The notes below the pieces were generated by a model, which saw only the letters and a list, made by a program, of their open reading frames with translations, was not told where the DNA came from and made no database searches. Shown here in pieces: positions 17,295 through 26,764 of a stretch of DNA of 64,000 nt (position 1 is its first letter; each line of letters opens with the position of its first letter). This DNA is from Amycolatopsis thermoflava N1165 (lineage in GTDB: Bacteria > Actinomycetota > Actinomycetes > Mycobacteriales > Pseudonocardiaceae). A program made the position numbers and the translations under genes. The stretch is taken from positions 6,182,360 through 6,246,359 of the forward strand of contig NZ_KI421511.1 of assembly GCF_000473265.1 (NCBI RefSeq), given 5' to 3'.

Positions 17295-17690
17295 TCAGGC
17301 CTGTTCGACCGCCGGGATGTCGGCGGCGATCCGGGATTTCGGACGCGGCGCGGTGACCGTCCACAGGATCTTCCCGTCCGGCGAGGTGCCGCCGACGCAG
17401 GTCAGGCGACGGCACACCACCTGGGCGGCGTGGCCGGTGGACCCGAGCTCGATCTTCAGGTGCGGGATGTCCACTGTGGGGCTCTGCAGCACCTGGTCCT
17501 CCGCGCGGCCGACCACGAGGCCGGTGAACCACAGCTGGTCGAAGCGCATCGACAGGACGCCCTCGAACAGCAGCTCGACCGGCTCGTCGGGGTTGTCGTC
17601 GGTGCGCAGGACCAGCTCCGAGTGCTCGACGCCGTAGCGCCAGACGCGGAAGGCCCGGGACGAGCTGAACAACGGCTCCGGCTGGTTCAT
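17295..17690 (-). CDS. Hypothetical protein
   Basis: A 131-residue soluble protein with no signal peptide or membrane segment; I do not recognise a family. The pattern of short hydrophobic stretches broken by charged turns (SELVLRTDD, VELLFEGVLSMRF) suggests a mainly beta structure. It sits 66 nt downstream of the GH78 gene and 28 nt upstream of dusB, all on the minus strand, and could be read from either promoter. Confidence 0.7.
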   Translation of the reverse strand: MNQPEPLFSSSRAFRVWRYGVEHSELVLRTDDNPDEPVELLFEGVLSMRFDQLWFTGLVVGRAEDQVLQSPTVDIPHLKIELGSTGHAAQVVCRRLTCVGGTSPDGKILWTVTAPRPKSRIAADIPAVEQA

Positions 17691-17756
17691 GGCCCCAGTA
17701 TGGGTCCTGATCAGCCGCGCCGCGGCCCAGCCGTCACCGGACCAGCTGACATCGGC

Positions 17757-20462
17757 TCACGCCAGCAGCTTCTCCAGCGCCCGCTTCGCGTCCGAGCCGT
17801 CGGAGAGCGTCTTCATCGCGAGGAAACCGGCCAGCTCGGCCGCCGGGCGATCCAGGTACCGCCCGGCCCGGTGTGCGGCGTCCACCGCGTCTTCGGCGAG
17901 CCCGTGCGAGACCAGCAGCGACACCGCGTCCGGCCACTTCGACGAGCCGATGAGTTCACGAATGGTCCGCACGCGCGGCTGCGACAGGCACGGGTCGTCG
18001 ACGGTCCAGCTGTGCGTGCCGTGCCGGACCTCGGCCACCGGGCCACCGGGAACGTGCACGTCGGCCCGCACCCCGGGCGGCACCACGACGTCGAGCGTCA
18101 GCTTCCCGTCCGCCCGGCGCCAGGCCACCGAAGCCGCACCGTAGGGCGTCTCGTGCCGGGCCGAGGCGTGGGTGAGCGCGGCGTCCGGCACCGGGCGCAC
18201 GACGATCGACCGGTACCCGGGCGCGGCGGGCGCCAGCCCGGCGACCGTGCGGTGCATCCAGTCGGCCACCGCGCCCAGCGCGTAGTGGTTGAACGAGGTC
18301 ATCTCGCCCGGGTTGATCGAGCCGTCCGGCAGCATGCTGTCCCAGCGCTCCCAGATCGTCGTCGCGCCCATCGTCACCGGGTACAGCCAGGACGGGCAGC
18401 CTCGCTCGAGCAGCAGCCGGTAGGCCAGCTCGGGGTGGCCGGCCGTGGTGAGCGCGTCCGTGATGAGCGGCGTGCCCACGAACCCGGTCGCGATGCGGAA
18501 GCCGTTGGTGCGCACGAGATCGGCCAGTCGTCGACCCGCGACCGCCCGCTGCTCCGCCGTCGGCAGCAGCGCCCACTCGATCGCCTGCGCGTAGACGGTC
18601 GGCGCGTCCGAGAGCACCCGGCCCGATCCGGTGACGTACTCCCTGGCGAACGCGGCGCGCGTCTGTTCGGACAGCGTCCGGTATTTCGAACCGTTCCGGC
18701 CCAGCACCTCCGCCGCCGCGGCGACGATCTCCGCGGACCGCGCGAGGTACGCCGTCGCCACCACGTCCGAGTCGGCCTTCGCGGCGAACGGGTCGTCCGG
18801 CGGCGCGGCCGGGTCCAGCCAGTCGCCGAACTGGAACCCGCCCGCCCACACGCCGTCCGTGGTCAACGAGGCGATCTTGTCGACCCACCCGCGCATGCTG
18901 TCGAACTGCCGGGCGAGCACCTCCGCGTCGCCGAACCGCTGGTAGAGCACCCACGGCACGATCACCGCGGCGTCGCCCCAGGCCGTCGCGGCCGGGCTGT
19001 CGCCGGGCAGCACGTCCGGGATCACGAACGGCACCGCGCCGTCCGGATGCTGGTCGGCGGCCAGGTCGGCCAGCCACGAGCGGAGGAACCCGGCGCAGTC
19101 GTAGAGGAAGGACGCGGTGGGCGAGAAGACCTGGATGTCGCCGGTCCAGCCGAGCCGTTCGTCGCGCTGCGGGCAGTCGGTCGGCACGTCCAGGAAATTG
19201 CCGCGCATGCCCCACACGACGTTCTCGTGGAACTTCTCCAGGTCCGGGTCCGAGCAGCTGAACCAGCCGGTGCGCCGCAGATCGCTGTGCACGACGACGG
19301 CTTCCAGGTCCGCGGCCCGCAGATCGTCCACTCCGGACACTTCCGCGTACCGGAACCCGTGGAACGTCAGGCTCGGCTCCAGCACGGTTTCGGTACCACC
19401 GGGCAGGACGTAGGTGTCCGTCGCCTTCGCCGACCGCAGCGGCCGCACGCCGAGCTCGCCGTCCTCCAGCACCTCGGCGTGCCGCACGGTGACCTCGCGG
19501 GCGTCCCGCACGCGCAGCCGCACCCAGCCGACCACGTTCTGGCCGAAGTCGACCAGGGTCTTCCCGGACGGCGACGACCACACGCGCACCGCGGGCACCA
19601 CCTCGGTCACGCGCACCGGCGGCCCCTCGGGCGCGACGAGCCTGCTCAGGTCGGCCTCGACCACCTCGACTTCGTCCACTTCGGACTCCGACAGCGTCAG
19701 GTCGGTGCGCTGCCCGTCGTACAGGTCGTCGGCGGTGATCCGGCTCTCCGTCGCCGACCACCGCTCGTCGGTGCCGATGACCTCGGTGGTGCCGTCGGCG
19801 TAGGTCACCTCCAGCTGGGCCAGCAGCGCGAGGCGATCGCCGTAGAGGGCGCGCCGGCCGTTCCACCCCAGCCGTCCGCGGAACCAGCCGTTGCCGAGCA
19901 GGAATTCCAGGTCGTTGGTCCCCTCGCGGAGCAGCGAGGTGACGTCGTGGGTCTGGTAGCGCAGCCGGTGCTCATAGCTGGTCCAGCCGGGCGCCAGCAC
20001 CTCGTCACCGACCCGGGCCCCGTTGATCGACGCGGTGTAGACGCCGTGCGCCGTCGCGTACAGCCGGGCCGACACGATGCCCGGTCGCAGCTCCACACTG
20101 CGGGTGAGGATCGGCGCGCGCTGCCCGATGCCGCCGATCGTGCGCGGGCTGATGAACCGCGCCGACCAGTCCTCCGTGCGCAGCAGGCCGGTTTCCACGG
20201 TGGCCGGCTCGGACCACTCGTCGTCGACGCGCACCCGCACGGTCGCCCGGGTCCGCGACGGCAGCGGTTCGAACGGCCACGGCACCAGCACCTGCTCGGC
20301 GGATTCGACCCGCACCGTCGCCGAACCGTTCAGCTCGACCTCGTACGCGGTCTGCGACCAGTCCGGGTCGTCGGTGCGGACCTGCCAGGACAGGCGGGGC
20401 GTGCCGGTGCCGATGCCCAGCGCGACGTCGTGGTGCTCGAAGCGGACGGCGGTGACGGTCAA
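17757..20462 (-). CDS. Alpha-L-rhamnosidase, GH78
   Basis: A 901-residue glycoside hydrolase that removes terminal alpha-L-rhamnose. The order is an N-terminal beta-sandwich beginning TVTAVRFEHHDVALGIGTGTPRLSW, a rhamnosidase N-domain, the (alpha/alpha)6 catalytic barrel with DCPQRDERLGWTGD, and a C-terminal beta-sandwich. After the expected end there is an extra ~70-residue helical tail (from about RTIRELIGSSKW) that GH78 enzymes normally lack. The TTG at 20462 overlaps the GH106 stop by 4 nt and matches the family N-terminus. There is no signal peptide, so it acts inside the cell on imported rhamnosides. Confidence 0.92.
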   Translation of the reverse strand: MTVTAVRFEHHDVALGIGTGTPRLSWQVRTDDPDWSQTAYEVELNGSATVRVESAEQVLVPWPFEPLPSRTRATVRVRVDDEWSEPATVETGLLRTEDWSARFISPRTIGGIGQRAPILTRSVELRPGIVSARLYATAHGVYTASINGARVGDEVLAPGWTSYEHRLRYQTHDVTSLLREGTNDLEFLLGNGWFRGRLGWNGRRALYGDRLALLAQLEVTYADGTTEVIGTDERWSATESRITADDLYDGQRTDLTLSESEVDEVEVVEADLSRLVAPEGPPVRVTEVVPAVRVWSSPSGKTLVDFGQNVVGWVRLRVRDAREVTVRHAEVLEDGELGVRPLRSAKATDTYVLPGGTETVLEPSLTFHGFRYAEVSGVDDLRAADLEAVVVHSDLRRTGWFSCSDPDLEKFHENVVWGMRGNFLDVPTDCPQRDERLGWTGDIQVFSPTASFLYDCAGFLRSWLADLAADQHPDGAVPFVIPDVLPGDSPAATAWGDAAVIVPWVLYQRFGDAEVLARQFDSMRGWVDKIASLTTDGVWAGGFQFGDWLDPAAPPDDPFAAKADSDVVATAYLARSAEIVAAAAEVLGRNGSKYRTLSEQTRAAFAREYVTGSGRVLSDAPTVYAQAIEWALLPTAEQRAVAGRRLADLVRTNGFRIATGFVGTPLITDALTTAGHPELAYRLLLERGCPSWLYPVTMGATTIWERWDSMLPDGSINPGEMTSFNHYALGAVADWMHRTVAGLAPAAPGYRSIVVRPVPDAALTHASARHETPYGAASVAWRRADGKLTLDVVVPPGVRADVHVPGGPVAEVRHGTHSWTVDDPCLSQPRVRTIRELIGSSKWPDAVSLLVSHGLAEDAVDAAHRAGRYLDRPAAELAGFLAMKTLSDGSDAKRALEKLLA

Positions 20463-23400
20463 CGGTCGCTCTCCTTCTCGTGCTGTACCAGCCGCACCGG
20501 CCCGAACAGGCCCGCGCGGACCTGCCCGGCGGCCACGGCCATGGTGGGTGACGCGTCGTCGAGGTAGCCGGCGAGCGTTCCGCGGACGACGATTTCCAGT
20601 TCGTTGACACCCGCTCGGATCGCATCCGAGATTTCGGACCACCACGGACCCCAGACCAGGCGGTCGACCAGCCGGCCGTTGACCACCACGTCGGCCGTGC
20701 CGCGCACCTCGCCGAGGTCGAGCACGACCCGGCCGGGCAGCGCCTCGAACGTGGTCCGGTACCGGACCAGGCCGCCCAGTGCACGCAGTCCGAGGTCCTC
20801 CCAGCTCCGCAGTTCGACCGGGGCCTCGGCGGTCTCGACCTCGATCCCGGAGCCGAGCAGCGCCCCGCCCCGGCGACCGTCGACCGCGCGGAACCGCAAC
20901 TCCACCGGCGTGGCGGCGTTCAGCGGCGCGGGGAAGCGCACCCGCTGGTCGACCGGCTTGTACTCGGCCTCGCCGACGCGCACCACGACATCGAGGTCGG
21001 TCGGGATCCGCAGCGCAACCGCCCCGAGCGGGGCCGGGAAGGTCAGCGTCTCGGTGCGTTCCCCGGCAGGCGCGACGTCGGGGACCACCGGCACGACGAC
21101 ATCGCCGGGCGCGGCGGCGGGTTCGAGCCAGTGCGCGCCGGGCAGCGGGTGCGGCCGCGGGTGCAGGCACAGGAAACGCGGGTCGCGCCGGTGCAGGCGG
21201 CGCACCTCGCCCCAGTCCGGGCCGCTGACCAGCCGCGGGTCGCGCGAATCCACCGCGACTGGGCCAGTCGTGACCAGGGTGAGCGTGTTCTCGCCAGGGC
21301 GGAGGTGTTCGCGCAGGTCGTAGGGGTGGATGCGGATCTCGCGGAAGCCGGGGTAGGGGTTGAAGTCGCCCTGCCTGCCCACCTCGGCGCCGTTGACGAG
21401 CACCCGGCAGGCCTCCTCGCTCGCGACCTGCACGGTCGCGTCGCTGGGTACCTCGTCGAGGTGGAAGGTGCGGGTGATCTCCCCGCCCGCCAGCCACTCC
21501 GGCCTGCGGTAGCCCGCGGGATCGGTGACCACCGCGAACGACGCCCGCAGCGGGCCGTCCTGGTCCGCGGTGAACTCGATCTCCACCCGCACCGTCCCGC
21601 CGGACGGCAGCGGGCTGAACGACTGGTAGCCCGGCCCGTCGACCGGAACCGCCGCGCCGTCCACGAACACCCGTCGCGCGGCGCTCGCGCCGACGGCGAG
21701 GAACAGGCCGTCGCGCTCGGGCAGTGGCAGATACGTTCGTACGCCGACCGTCTCCCCAGCCTCCACGTGCCGCCAGTCGAGGAACTCCTCGGGCACGTAA
21801 CCCTTGGGCCCCAGCGCTTCCGCGTGCCCGGGGTCGTCCCGGATGCCACGGGACAACGACCAGACCGCGGGCCGCCACCCGTTGCCGTCCCGAACCTCGG
21901 CGAAGACGCCGTACCCGGCCAGCTCGTCACCCAGCCGCCAGACCTCCAGCGGCAGCACGCCGGTGCGGGCGGGCGCGGCCAGGTCGCCGTGCCGGTTGTC
22001 CAGAGTGGACTCCGCCCGCGCGCGCCAGCCGTCGAGGAACACCGACCGGATCACCGGCCCGGGCAGGGTGTGCGTCGCCTCCGGCAGGTCGTCGCCGAAC
22101 ACGAGCAACGTGATCGGGCCGTCGGTGAAGACGACCTCGACCTCGCCGTCCACGACTGGGACATCCGTGCGCTCCCCGGTGCGCGGGTTCCACTGCTGGG
22201 CGCGGCCGGTCACCCCCGCGACCCGTGCCACCCGGTCCGACGGGGAGACGAACTCGTACCCGTCCGCACGCAGCTGCCGCCAGTACTCCTCCCAGGGAAA
22301 ACCCTGGTCCGTCCAGCCTTCGCGGTCGAGGTCGACGATCGGCGCCCGGGTGCCGCTGCGCTCGTCGTGCGCGGTCAGCAGCAGCACGTGCCGGTCGCCG
22401 TGGCGCCGGAGCAGGAACGGCACGTCGGACCGGATCCGGGATTTCGGAAGGACCGCGGGCACGTCCTCCGGCGAGCCGACCGTGACCGCGCCCTCGACCG
22501 GGCAGCTGCCGACGCACACGACCGTCCCGCCGGCCGCGGCGAACTCCGCGAGCCGGGCGGCCGCGGCCGGGAGCAGCAGCTCGACGTCGGGCAGGACCAC
22601 CGCGCGGTAGGTCTCCGCGCCGATCCGGAGCTCGCCGCCCGAAACCTCCCCGGCGGCGATCGTGGCCTCGTCGAACGTGTCGTGGTCGATCCCGGCCCGT
22701 TCCAGCACACCGCGTTCCTCGGCGAACCACGTGCCGACGCCGTTCAGCGCGTGGAACGAGGCCGCGGCCCGTTCCGCGGGCGGCAGCGGTCCGTCGAGCG
22801 TCAGGTAGGCCTGGGCGGTGCTGGTCGGCGACAGCAGCACGACGTCGCAGGAGTGCGTGCCCGCCGTCAGCACCGAGCACAACCGGCTCACCGCGCCGGC
22901 GAACTGGCCGTAGGCGGGCCAGTACGGCTGCCGCCAGCAGGTCGACGGCGGCGCCCACTCCCACCAGCCGCCCGCGGTCGAGTAGTAGACCGCGTGCGGG
23001 TCGTAGAGCGTGGCGCCGCGGCGCAGGAACGGCGCGAGCCAGTCGTAGGTCTCCTCCAGCGTGCCGCCCCAGCCCGACGAGTGGAACGCCTCGATCCAGG
23101 TGCGCGGGTGCCCGTGCGCGTGGGCGAGCGAGCTGTGCACCTTCGCGTCGCCCCAGTGGTCGCTGCCCGGCGCGCCGAACCCGGCGTGCGTGCCGAGGTA
23201 GTCGCCATAGATCCGCACGCCGCCGACCGGATCGCCTTCGCGCGCCGGGCTCGCCTGGTCGAACCCGCAGATCAGCCCGCGGTGGCTGAACCACTGAGCC
23301 AGTGGGTCGAAGAACGCGCGGCGCGCGAGGCGGGCACGGTGTTCCTGGTAGTCCCGGCGTACCCGGGCCGACTCGGCGTCCGCGCCCTCGTACAGCGCGG

Positions 23401-24010
23401 ACAGCCGCGGCAGCAGGTCGTAGCCGTACTCGGCGGCGAAGGTCTCCGCGAAGTCGTGCCCCCAGGTCGGCAGCGGCGGCAGCTCGTCCTGGAAGAACCC
23501 GGGGATCACCGTGCCGAACCAGCGCCCGACGTGCCGTTCCAGCTCGCCGTGCACCTGGTCGAGCAGGGCCGCGCAGGCGTCCGGGTTGAAGTAGTCGAAG
23601 CCGCTGACGCGGTGCCCGATCGTGCCGTCGGGGTCCCGGTGCAGGGCGAGCCCGGCGAACTCCGGGCGGGCCGCGGTGAGGCGGCCCTGGAAGTTCGCGC
23701 CGGAGAACCCGATCTGGTCGTACATCCAGAGCTGGAACCCCAGCTCGGCGGCGTCCGCGCACGCGCCGTCCAGCAGCTCGATCCACTTCGGACTCAGGAA
23801 CGGCGGATCGTCGGCCAGGGAACCGAACATCGGGCCGGTGGGCGCCAGGCACATCACCACCGCCTGCCGGACGCCCTGCGACACCAGCTGTTCCATCTGC
23901 CAGCGGACCCGGTCCCCGGTGACCCGGCCGCCGCTCCACCACCAGATCGGCAGCGGGGAGAACTCGGGGCCGGGATCGGTGAACCGGGTCAGCAGCTCGT
24001 CGGAACTCAT
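20459..24010 (-). CDS. Alpha-L-rhamnosidase, GH106
   Basis: A 1183-residue protein opening with FTDPGPEFSPLPIWWWSGGRVT, typical of GH106. A TIM-barrel region follows with YDQIGFSGANFQG, FFQDELPPLPTWG and TWIEAFHSSGWGGTLEETYDW. Several beta-sandwich modules lie towards the C-terminus. GH106 enzymes hydrolyse alpha-L-rhamnosides of complex glycans or plant glycosides by inversion. No signal peptide is present. The ATG at 24010 overlaps the transporter stop as ATGA, and the stop overlaps the GH78 start, so the three genes form a tightly coupled operon. Confidence 0.9.
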   Translation of the reverse strand: MSSDELLTRFTDPGPEFSPLPIWWWSGGRVTGDRVRWQMEQLVSQGVRQAVVMCLAPTGPMFGSLADDPPFLSPKWIELLDGACADAAELGFQLWMYDQIGFSGANFQGRLTAARPEFAGLALHRDPDGTIGHRVSGFDYFNPDACAALLDQVHGELERHVGRWFGTVIPGFFQDELPPLPTWGHDFAETFAAEYGYDLLPRLSALYEGADAESARVRRDYQEHRARLARRAFFDPLAQWFSHRGLICGFDQASPAREGDPVGGVRIYGDYLGTHAGFGAPGSDHWGDAKVHSSLAHAHGHPRTWIEAFHSSGWGGTLEETYDWLAPFLRRGATLYDPHAVYYSTAGGWWEWAPPSTCWRQPYWPAYGQFAGAVSRLCSVLTAGTHSCDVVLLSPTSTAQAYLTLDGPLPPAERAAASFHALNGVGTWFAEERGVLERAGIDHDTFDEATIAAGEVSGGELRIGAETYRAVVLPDVELLLPAAAARLAEFAAAGGTVVCVGSCPVEGAVTVGSPEDVPAVLPKSRIRSDVPFLLRRHGDRHVLLLTAHDERSGTRAPIVDLDREGWTDQGFPWEEYWRQLRADGYEFVSPSDRVARVAGVTGRAQQWNPRTGERTDVPVVDGEVEVVFTDGPITLLVFGDDLPEATHTLPGPVIRSVFLDGWRARAESTLDNRHGDLAAPARTGVLPLEVWRLGDELAGYGVFAEVRDGNGWRPAVWSLSRGIRDDPGHAEALGPKGYVPEEFLDWRHVEAGETVGVRTYLPLPERDGLFLAVGASAARRVFVDGAAVPVDGPGYQSFSPLPSGGTVRVEIEFTADQDGPLRASFAVVTDPAGYRRPEWLAGGEITRTFHLDEVPSDATVQVASEEACRVLVNGAEVGRQGDFNPYPGFREIRIHPYDLREHLRPGENTLTLVTTGPVAVDSRDPRLVSGPDWGEVRRLHRRDPRFLCLHPRPHPLPGAHWLEPAAAPGDVVVPVVPDVAPAGERTETLTFPAPLGAVALRIPTDLDVVVRVGEAEYKPVDQRVRFPAPLNAATPVELRFRAVDGRRGGALLGSGIEVETAEAPVELRSWEDLGLRALGGLVRYRTTFEALPGRVVLDLGEVRGTADVVVNGRLVDRLVWGPWWSEISDAIRAGVNELEIVVRGTLAGYLDDASPTMAVAAGQVRAGLFGPVRLVQHEKESDR

Positions 24011-25296
24011 GCGGTGGCGCGCTCCGCCTCGATCTGCTCCAGCGATTTGCCGGAGGTGTTCGGCATGAAGAAGAACCCGACCCCGCCGCTGATCACCAGG
24101 AACAGCGTGAGCAGGCCGCCTGCGACGGTGAACCCGCCGCTGGCCAGCGTCGGCAGGAAGAAGCTCCACACGCCGAGCAGCGTCCGGGCGACGCCGAAGG
24201 TGAAGCCCTGCGCGGTGCCGCGCAGCATCGTCGGGAACAGTTCCTGGCTCCACACCTTGTAGAACGCCTCACCGGCGAGCGAGCAGCCGACGCCGAACAA
24301 CACGATGTTCGCGATGATCACCGGGATGTTGAAGGGCAGCACCACGTAGATGCCGTAGGCGACGATCTGCATGACCGCGCCGATGCCCCACATCCACTTG
24401 CGCGTGTGGTGGCTGCGGTCGGCGAAGCGCATGAACACCAGCGTCGTGACCAGGATGCCGATCAGAAACCCGGCGCAGGACAGCGCGACGCTGGCCGCCT
24501 GGCTGCCCGCGTTGAGGGTCTTGATGACGTACGGGGTGAAGATGCCGCCGGTGCCTGCCGCGATGTTCCAGAACACGTAGACGATGCCGGTGAACAGCAG
24601 CGCCTTGAGGTGCGCGCCCTGGAAAAGCGCTTTCAGCTGGTACTTGACGTCCCTGGTGGACGACGCCGACGTCCAGCGCGCGGACTCGGACAGGCCGCGG
24701 CGCATCGCCCAGGTCACCAGCGCGATGACGAACAGGTGCAGGAACACGATCCGCGTGCCGAGCAGGTCCAGCGGGGTGAGCGCGAGCGACAGCAACAACA
24801 CGATCACCGGGCCGAGGTTCCACGCGACCTGCGTGAAGCCGAGCAGCTTCCCGCGCGCCTTCGACGGGGAGAACTCGCCGACCAGCGCCAGCGACGTCGG
24901 CACGTCCGCGCCGACCGCGACACCGACGACGAAGGTACCGATGAACAGCATCGGCGTGTTCACCGCGAGCGCGATGCACAGGATGCCCGCCGCGTAGACC
25001 AGCAGGTCGTACTTGTAGATCCGCTTCCGGCCCAGCTTGTCGCCCAGCCTGCCGCCGATGAACGCACCGATCGCGCAGCCGATGGCGTTCGGGCCGATCG
25101 CGGCGAGCGCCCCGACGGCGCCGTCGGAGAGGCCGAGGTAGCTCTGGAAGAGGGCGAGGCCCGCGCCGAGCGCTACGATCGACCCGGCATCCAGGTAGGA
25201 GGCCATGCCCGCGAGCACGGACCACCGCCACTGCTGGCGGGTGATCGTGCCGCCGTCCTCGACCGAGCTCGTGCCGACGGTTTCGGGTGAGGTCAT
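24007..25296 (-). CDS. MFS transporter, probable rhamnoside importer
   Basis: A 429-residue, 12-helix MFS protein. The signature GGRLGDKLGRKRIYKYD follows helix 2, and the C-terminal SGKSLEQIEAERA tail is shared with sugar/metabolite symporters. The ATG at 25296 has AGGAG about 6 nt upstream. The frame remains open further upstream, but that sequence is the promoter region and contains a LacI-like operator. As first gene of the operon with two rhamnosidases, it most likely takes up rhamnose-containing oligosaccharides or glycosides. The substrate is inferred from context. Confidence 0.88.
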   Translation of the reverse strand: MTSPETVGTSSVEDGGTITRQQWRWSVLAGMASYLDAGSIVALGAGLALFQSYLGLSDGAVGALAAIGPNAIGCAIGAFIGGRLGDKLGRKRIYKYDLLVYAAGILCIALAVNTPMLFIGTFVVGVAVGADVPTSLALVGEFSPSKARGKLLGFTQVAWNLGPVIVLLLSLALTPLDLLGTRIVFLHLFVIALVTWAMRRGLSESARWTSASSTRDVKYQLKALFQGAHLKALLFTGIVYVFWNIAAGTGGIFTPYVIKTLNAGSQAASVALSCAGFLIGILVTTLVFMRFADRSHHTRKWMWGIGAVMQIVAYGIYVVLPFNIPVIIANIVLFGVGCSLAGEAFYKVWSQELFPTMLRGTAQGFTFGVARTLLGVWSFFLPTLASGGFTVAGGLLTLFLVISGGVGFFFMPNTSGKSLEQIEAERATA

Positions 25297-25330
25297 GTGG
25301 TTCTCCTCGTCTTCGTTGACGCAGGACACA

Positions 25331-25348
25331 TTTTGAAACGTATTAAGG
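25331..25348. promoter_or_regulatory. LacI-like operator, transporter side
   Basis: TTTTGAAACGTATTAAGG is centred on CG (25339-25340) with a well-conserved left half (TTGAAACG) of the LacI-family type. It lies 35 nt upstream of the MFS start. A related 18-mer is present 64 bp away in front of the lacI-type gene. Confidence 0.5.
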
Positions 25349-25394
25349 ACGCAGGTTAGCGTTTGGGTGGGGGAATAACAAGCTTCCGTTCGGC

Positions 25395-25412
25395 GCATTG
25401 AACGTTTCATGC
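25395..25412. promoter_or_regulatory. LacI-like operator, regulator side
   Basis: GCATTGAACGTTTCATGC is an imperfect palindrome (14 of 18 positions symmetric) with the central CG typical of LacI-family sites. It lies 37 nt upstream of the regulator ATG. Together with the site at 25331 it could support looping across the divergent promoters. Confidence 0.55.
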
Positions 25413-25449
25413 GTGCTACGCTGTGGTCCCTGGGAGATCGAGGGGACGC

Positions 25450-26451
25450 ATGGTTGGCATCAAGGATGTGGCCCGGCGCGCCGGGGTCTCCATCGGCACG
25501 GTGTCCAATGTGGTCAACCGGCCGCACATCGTTTCCCCGGCCACCCGGTCACGTGTGCTGTCGGTGATCGAGGAGCTGGGTTACGTCCGCGACGAGTCCG
25601 CGCGGCAGCTGCGGGCCGGCCGCAGCCGCATCATGGCGCTGCTCGTCCTCGACCTGGCGAACCCGTTCTTCGTCGACGTCGCCCGCGGCGCCGAGCAGGC
25701 CGCGCACGACGCGGACCTGAGCGTCATCACGTGCAACAGCGGGCAGCGCGTCGACCGCGAGGAGTCGTACCTGTCGCTGCTGGCCGAGCAGCGGGTGCGG
25801 GGGCTGCTGCTGAGCCCGGTCGACACGTCGGGCGCCGCGCTGGAGACCTTCCGCCGCAGCGGGATCCCGTACGTGTTCGTGGACCGGAAGGTGCCCGCGG
25901 ACGAGGCGAGTTCGGTGTCGGTGGACGATCTCGCGGGTGGCGAGCTCGCCGGGCGGCACCTGCTGGAGACCGGGCACCGGCACGTCGCGTTCGTCAACGG
26001 GCCGCGGATACTCACGCAGTGCCGCGACCGGGAGCAGGGGCTGCGGACCGCGTTGGAGGGGTCCGGGGCGGAGCTGTCGGTGATCGAGACGAGCGAGCTG
26101 GACGTGGAGTCCGGGCGGGACGCCGGCGCGCGGCTGCTCGGCATGAGCCCCCGGCCGACGGCGGTGTTCTGCGCCAACGACCTGCTGGCGCTGGGGGTGC
26201 TGCAGGCGATGGTCGGCGCAGGCGTGCGGGTGCCGGACGAGATGGCGATCGTGGGCTACGACGACATCGAGTTCGCCGGCGCGGCCGCGGTGCCGCTGAC
26301 GTCGGTGCGCCAGCCCGCGCGGCGACTGGGGCAGACGGCCGCCGAGCTGCTGATCGCGGAGACGGCGGACCCGGAGAACCGGCCGCCGCACCGGTCGGTG
26401 GTGTTCAAGCCGGAGCTGGTCGTGCGGGCCTCGACGCAGTACCGCCGCTGA
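25450..26451 (+). CDS. LacI family transcriptional regulator
   Basis: A 333-residue repressor. The N-terminal helix-turn-helix is VGIKDVARRAGVSIGTVSNVVNRP, with the hinge helix SARQLRAGRS. A periplasmic-binding-protein-like sugar domain follows (VLDLANPFFVDVARG, PTAVFCANDLLALGVLQ, IVGYDDIEFA, PLTSVRQP). It is divergent from the transporter-rhamnosidase operon and should repress it until rhamnose or a rhamnoside binds. The ATG at 25450 follows GAGGGG and starts the family motif directly. Confidence 0.94.
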   Translation: MVGIKDVARRAGVSIGTVSNVVNRPHIVSPATRSRVLSVIEELGYVRDESARQLRAGRSRIMALLVLDLANPFFVDVARGAEQAAHDADLSVITCNSGQRVDREESYLSLLAEQRVRGLLLSPVDTSGAALETFRRSGIPYVFVDRKVPADEASSVSVDDLAGGELAGRHLLETGHRHVAFVNGPRILTQCRDREQGLRTALEGSGAELSVIETSELDVESGRDAGARLLGMSPRPTAVFCANDLLALGVLQAMVGAGVRVPDEMAIVGYDDIEFAGAAAVPLTSVRQPARRLGQTAAELLIAETADPENRPPHRSVVFKPELVVRASTQYRR

Positions 26452-26690
26452 GCGGTCCCCGGGGCGCCGAAGCTCCAGCCTGGCGCGAACGCCACACGCG
26501 CTTTCGGGCGCGCCTCACGAAACTTCCGAGCCCCCGCCAAGCCTGCTTCGCGCTACGTCGGTCGTCACCGCGCCGACGCCCCCCCGCCGACTGCTGGGTT
26601 AGGCGTCGGAGTGCGTCCGCTTGGCACGCCGCCTCTCGTGACGCGGCGGTCGGCGAGAGGCGCGCATGCGTCAGGCCGCCCGCCGCCGTG

Positions 26691-26763
26691 GTGTTTGGTC
26701 ACGTAGGGCGCCAGGGCGGCGCGGTTCGGCCCACGTGGGCGGGCACTCCTCGCGGGTTCGGCT
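26691..26763 (-). pseudogene. Decayed duplicate of the 3' end of the next gene
   Basis: The stretch beginning GTGTTTGGTCACGTAG at 26691 aligns with GTGTTTGGCCACGTAG at 26768, the 3' end of the neighbouring gene, and stays alignable for about 70 nt with indels. It retains the segment encoding the second Cys pair region and the C-terminal Arg-rich tail but no open frame. The remaining part of the gap, 26452-26690, is GC-rich sequence in which I see no gene. Confidence 0.6.
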
Positions 26764-26764
26764 C

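Noticed and set aside
16704-20567. Very long + strand open frame opposite GH78
   Set aside because: Low-complexity Arg/Gly-rich translation with no domain, and GH78 on the other strand is complete. Antisense frames of this size are common at this GC content.
21131-24262. Long + strand open frame opposite GH106
   Set aside because: Same reason: Arg/Val/Gly-rich antisense translation opposite a well-supported enzyme gene.
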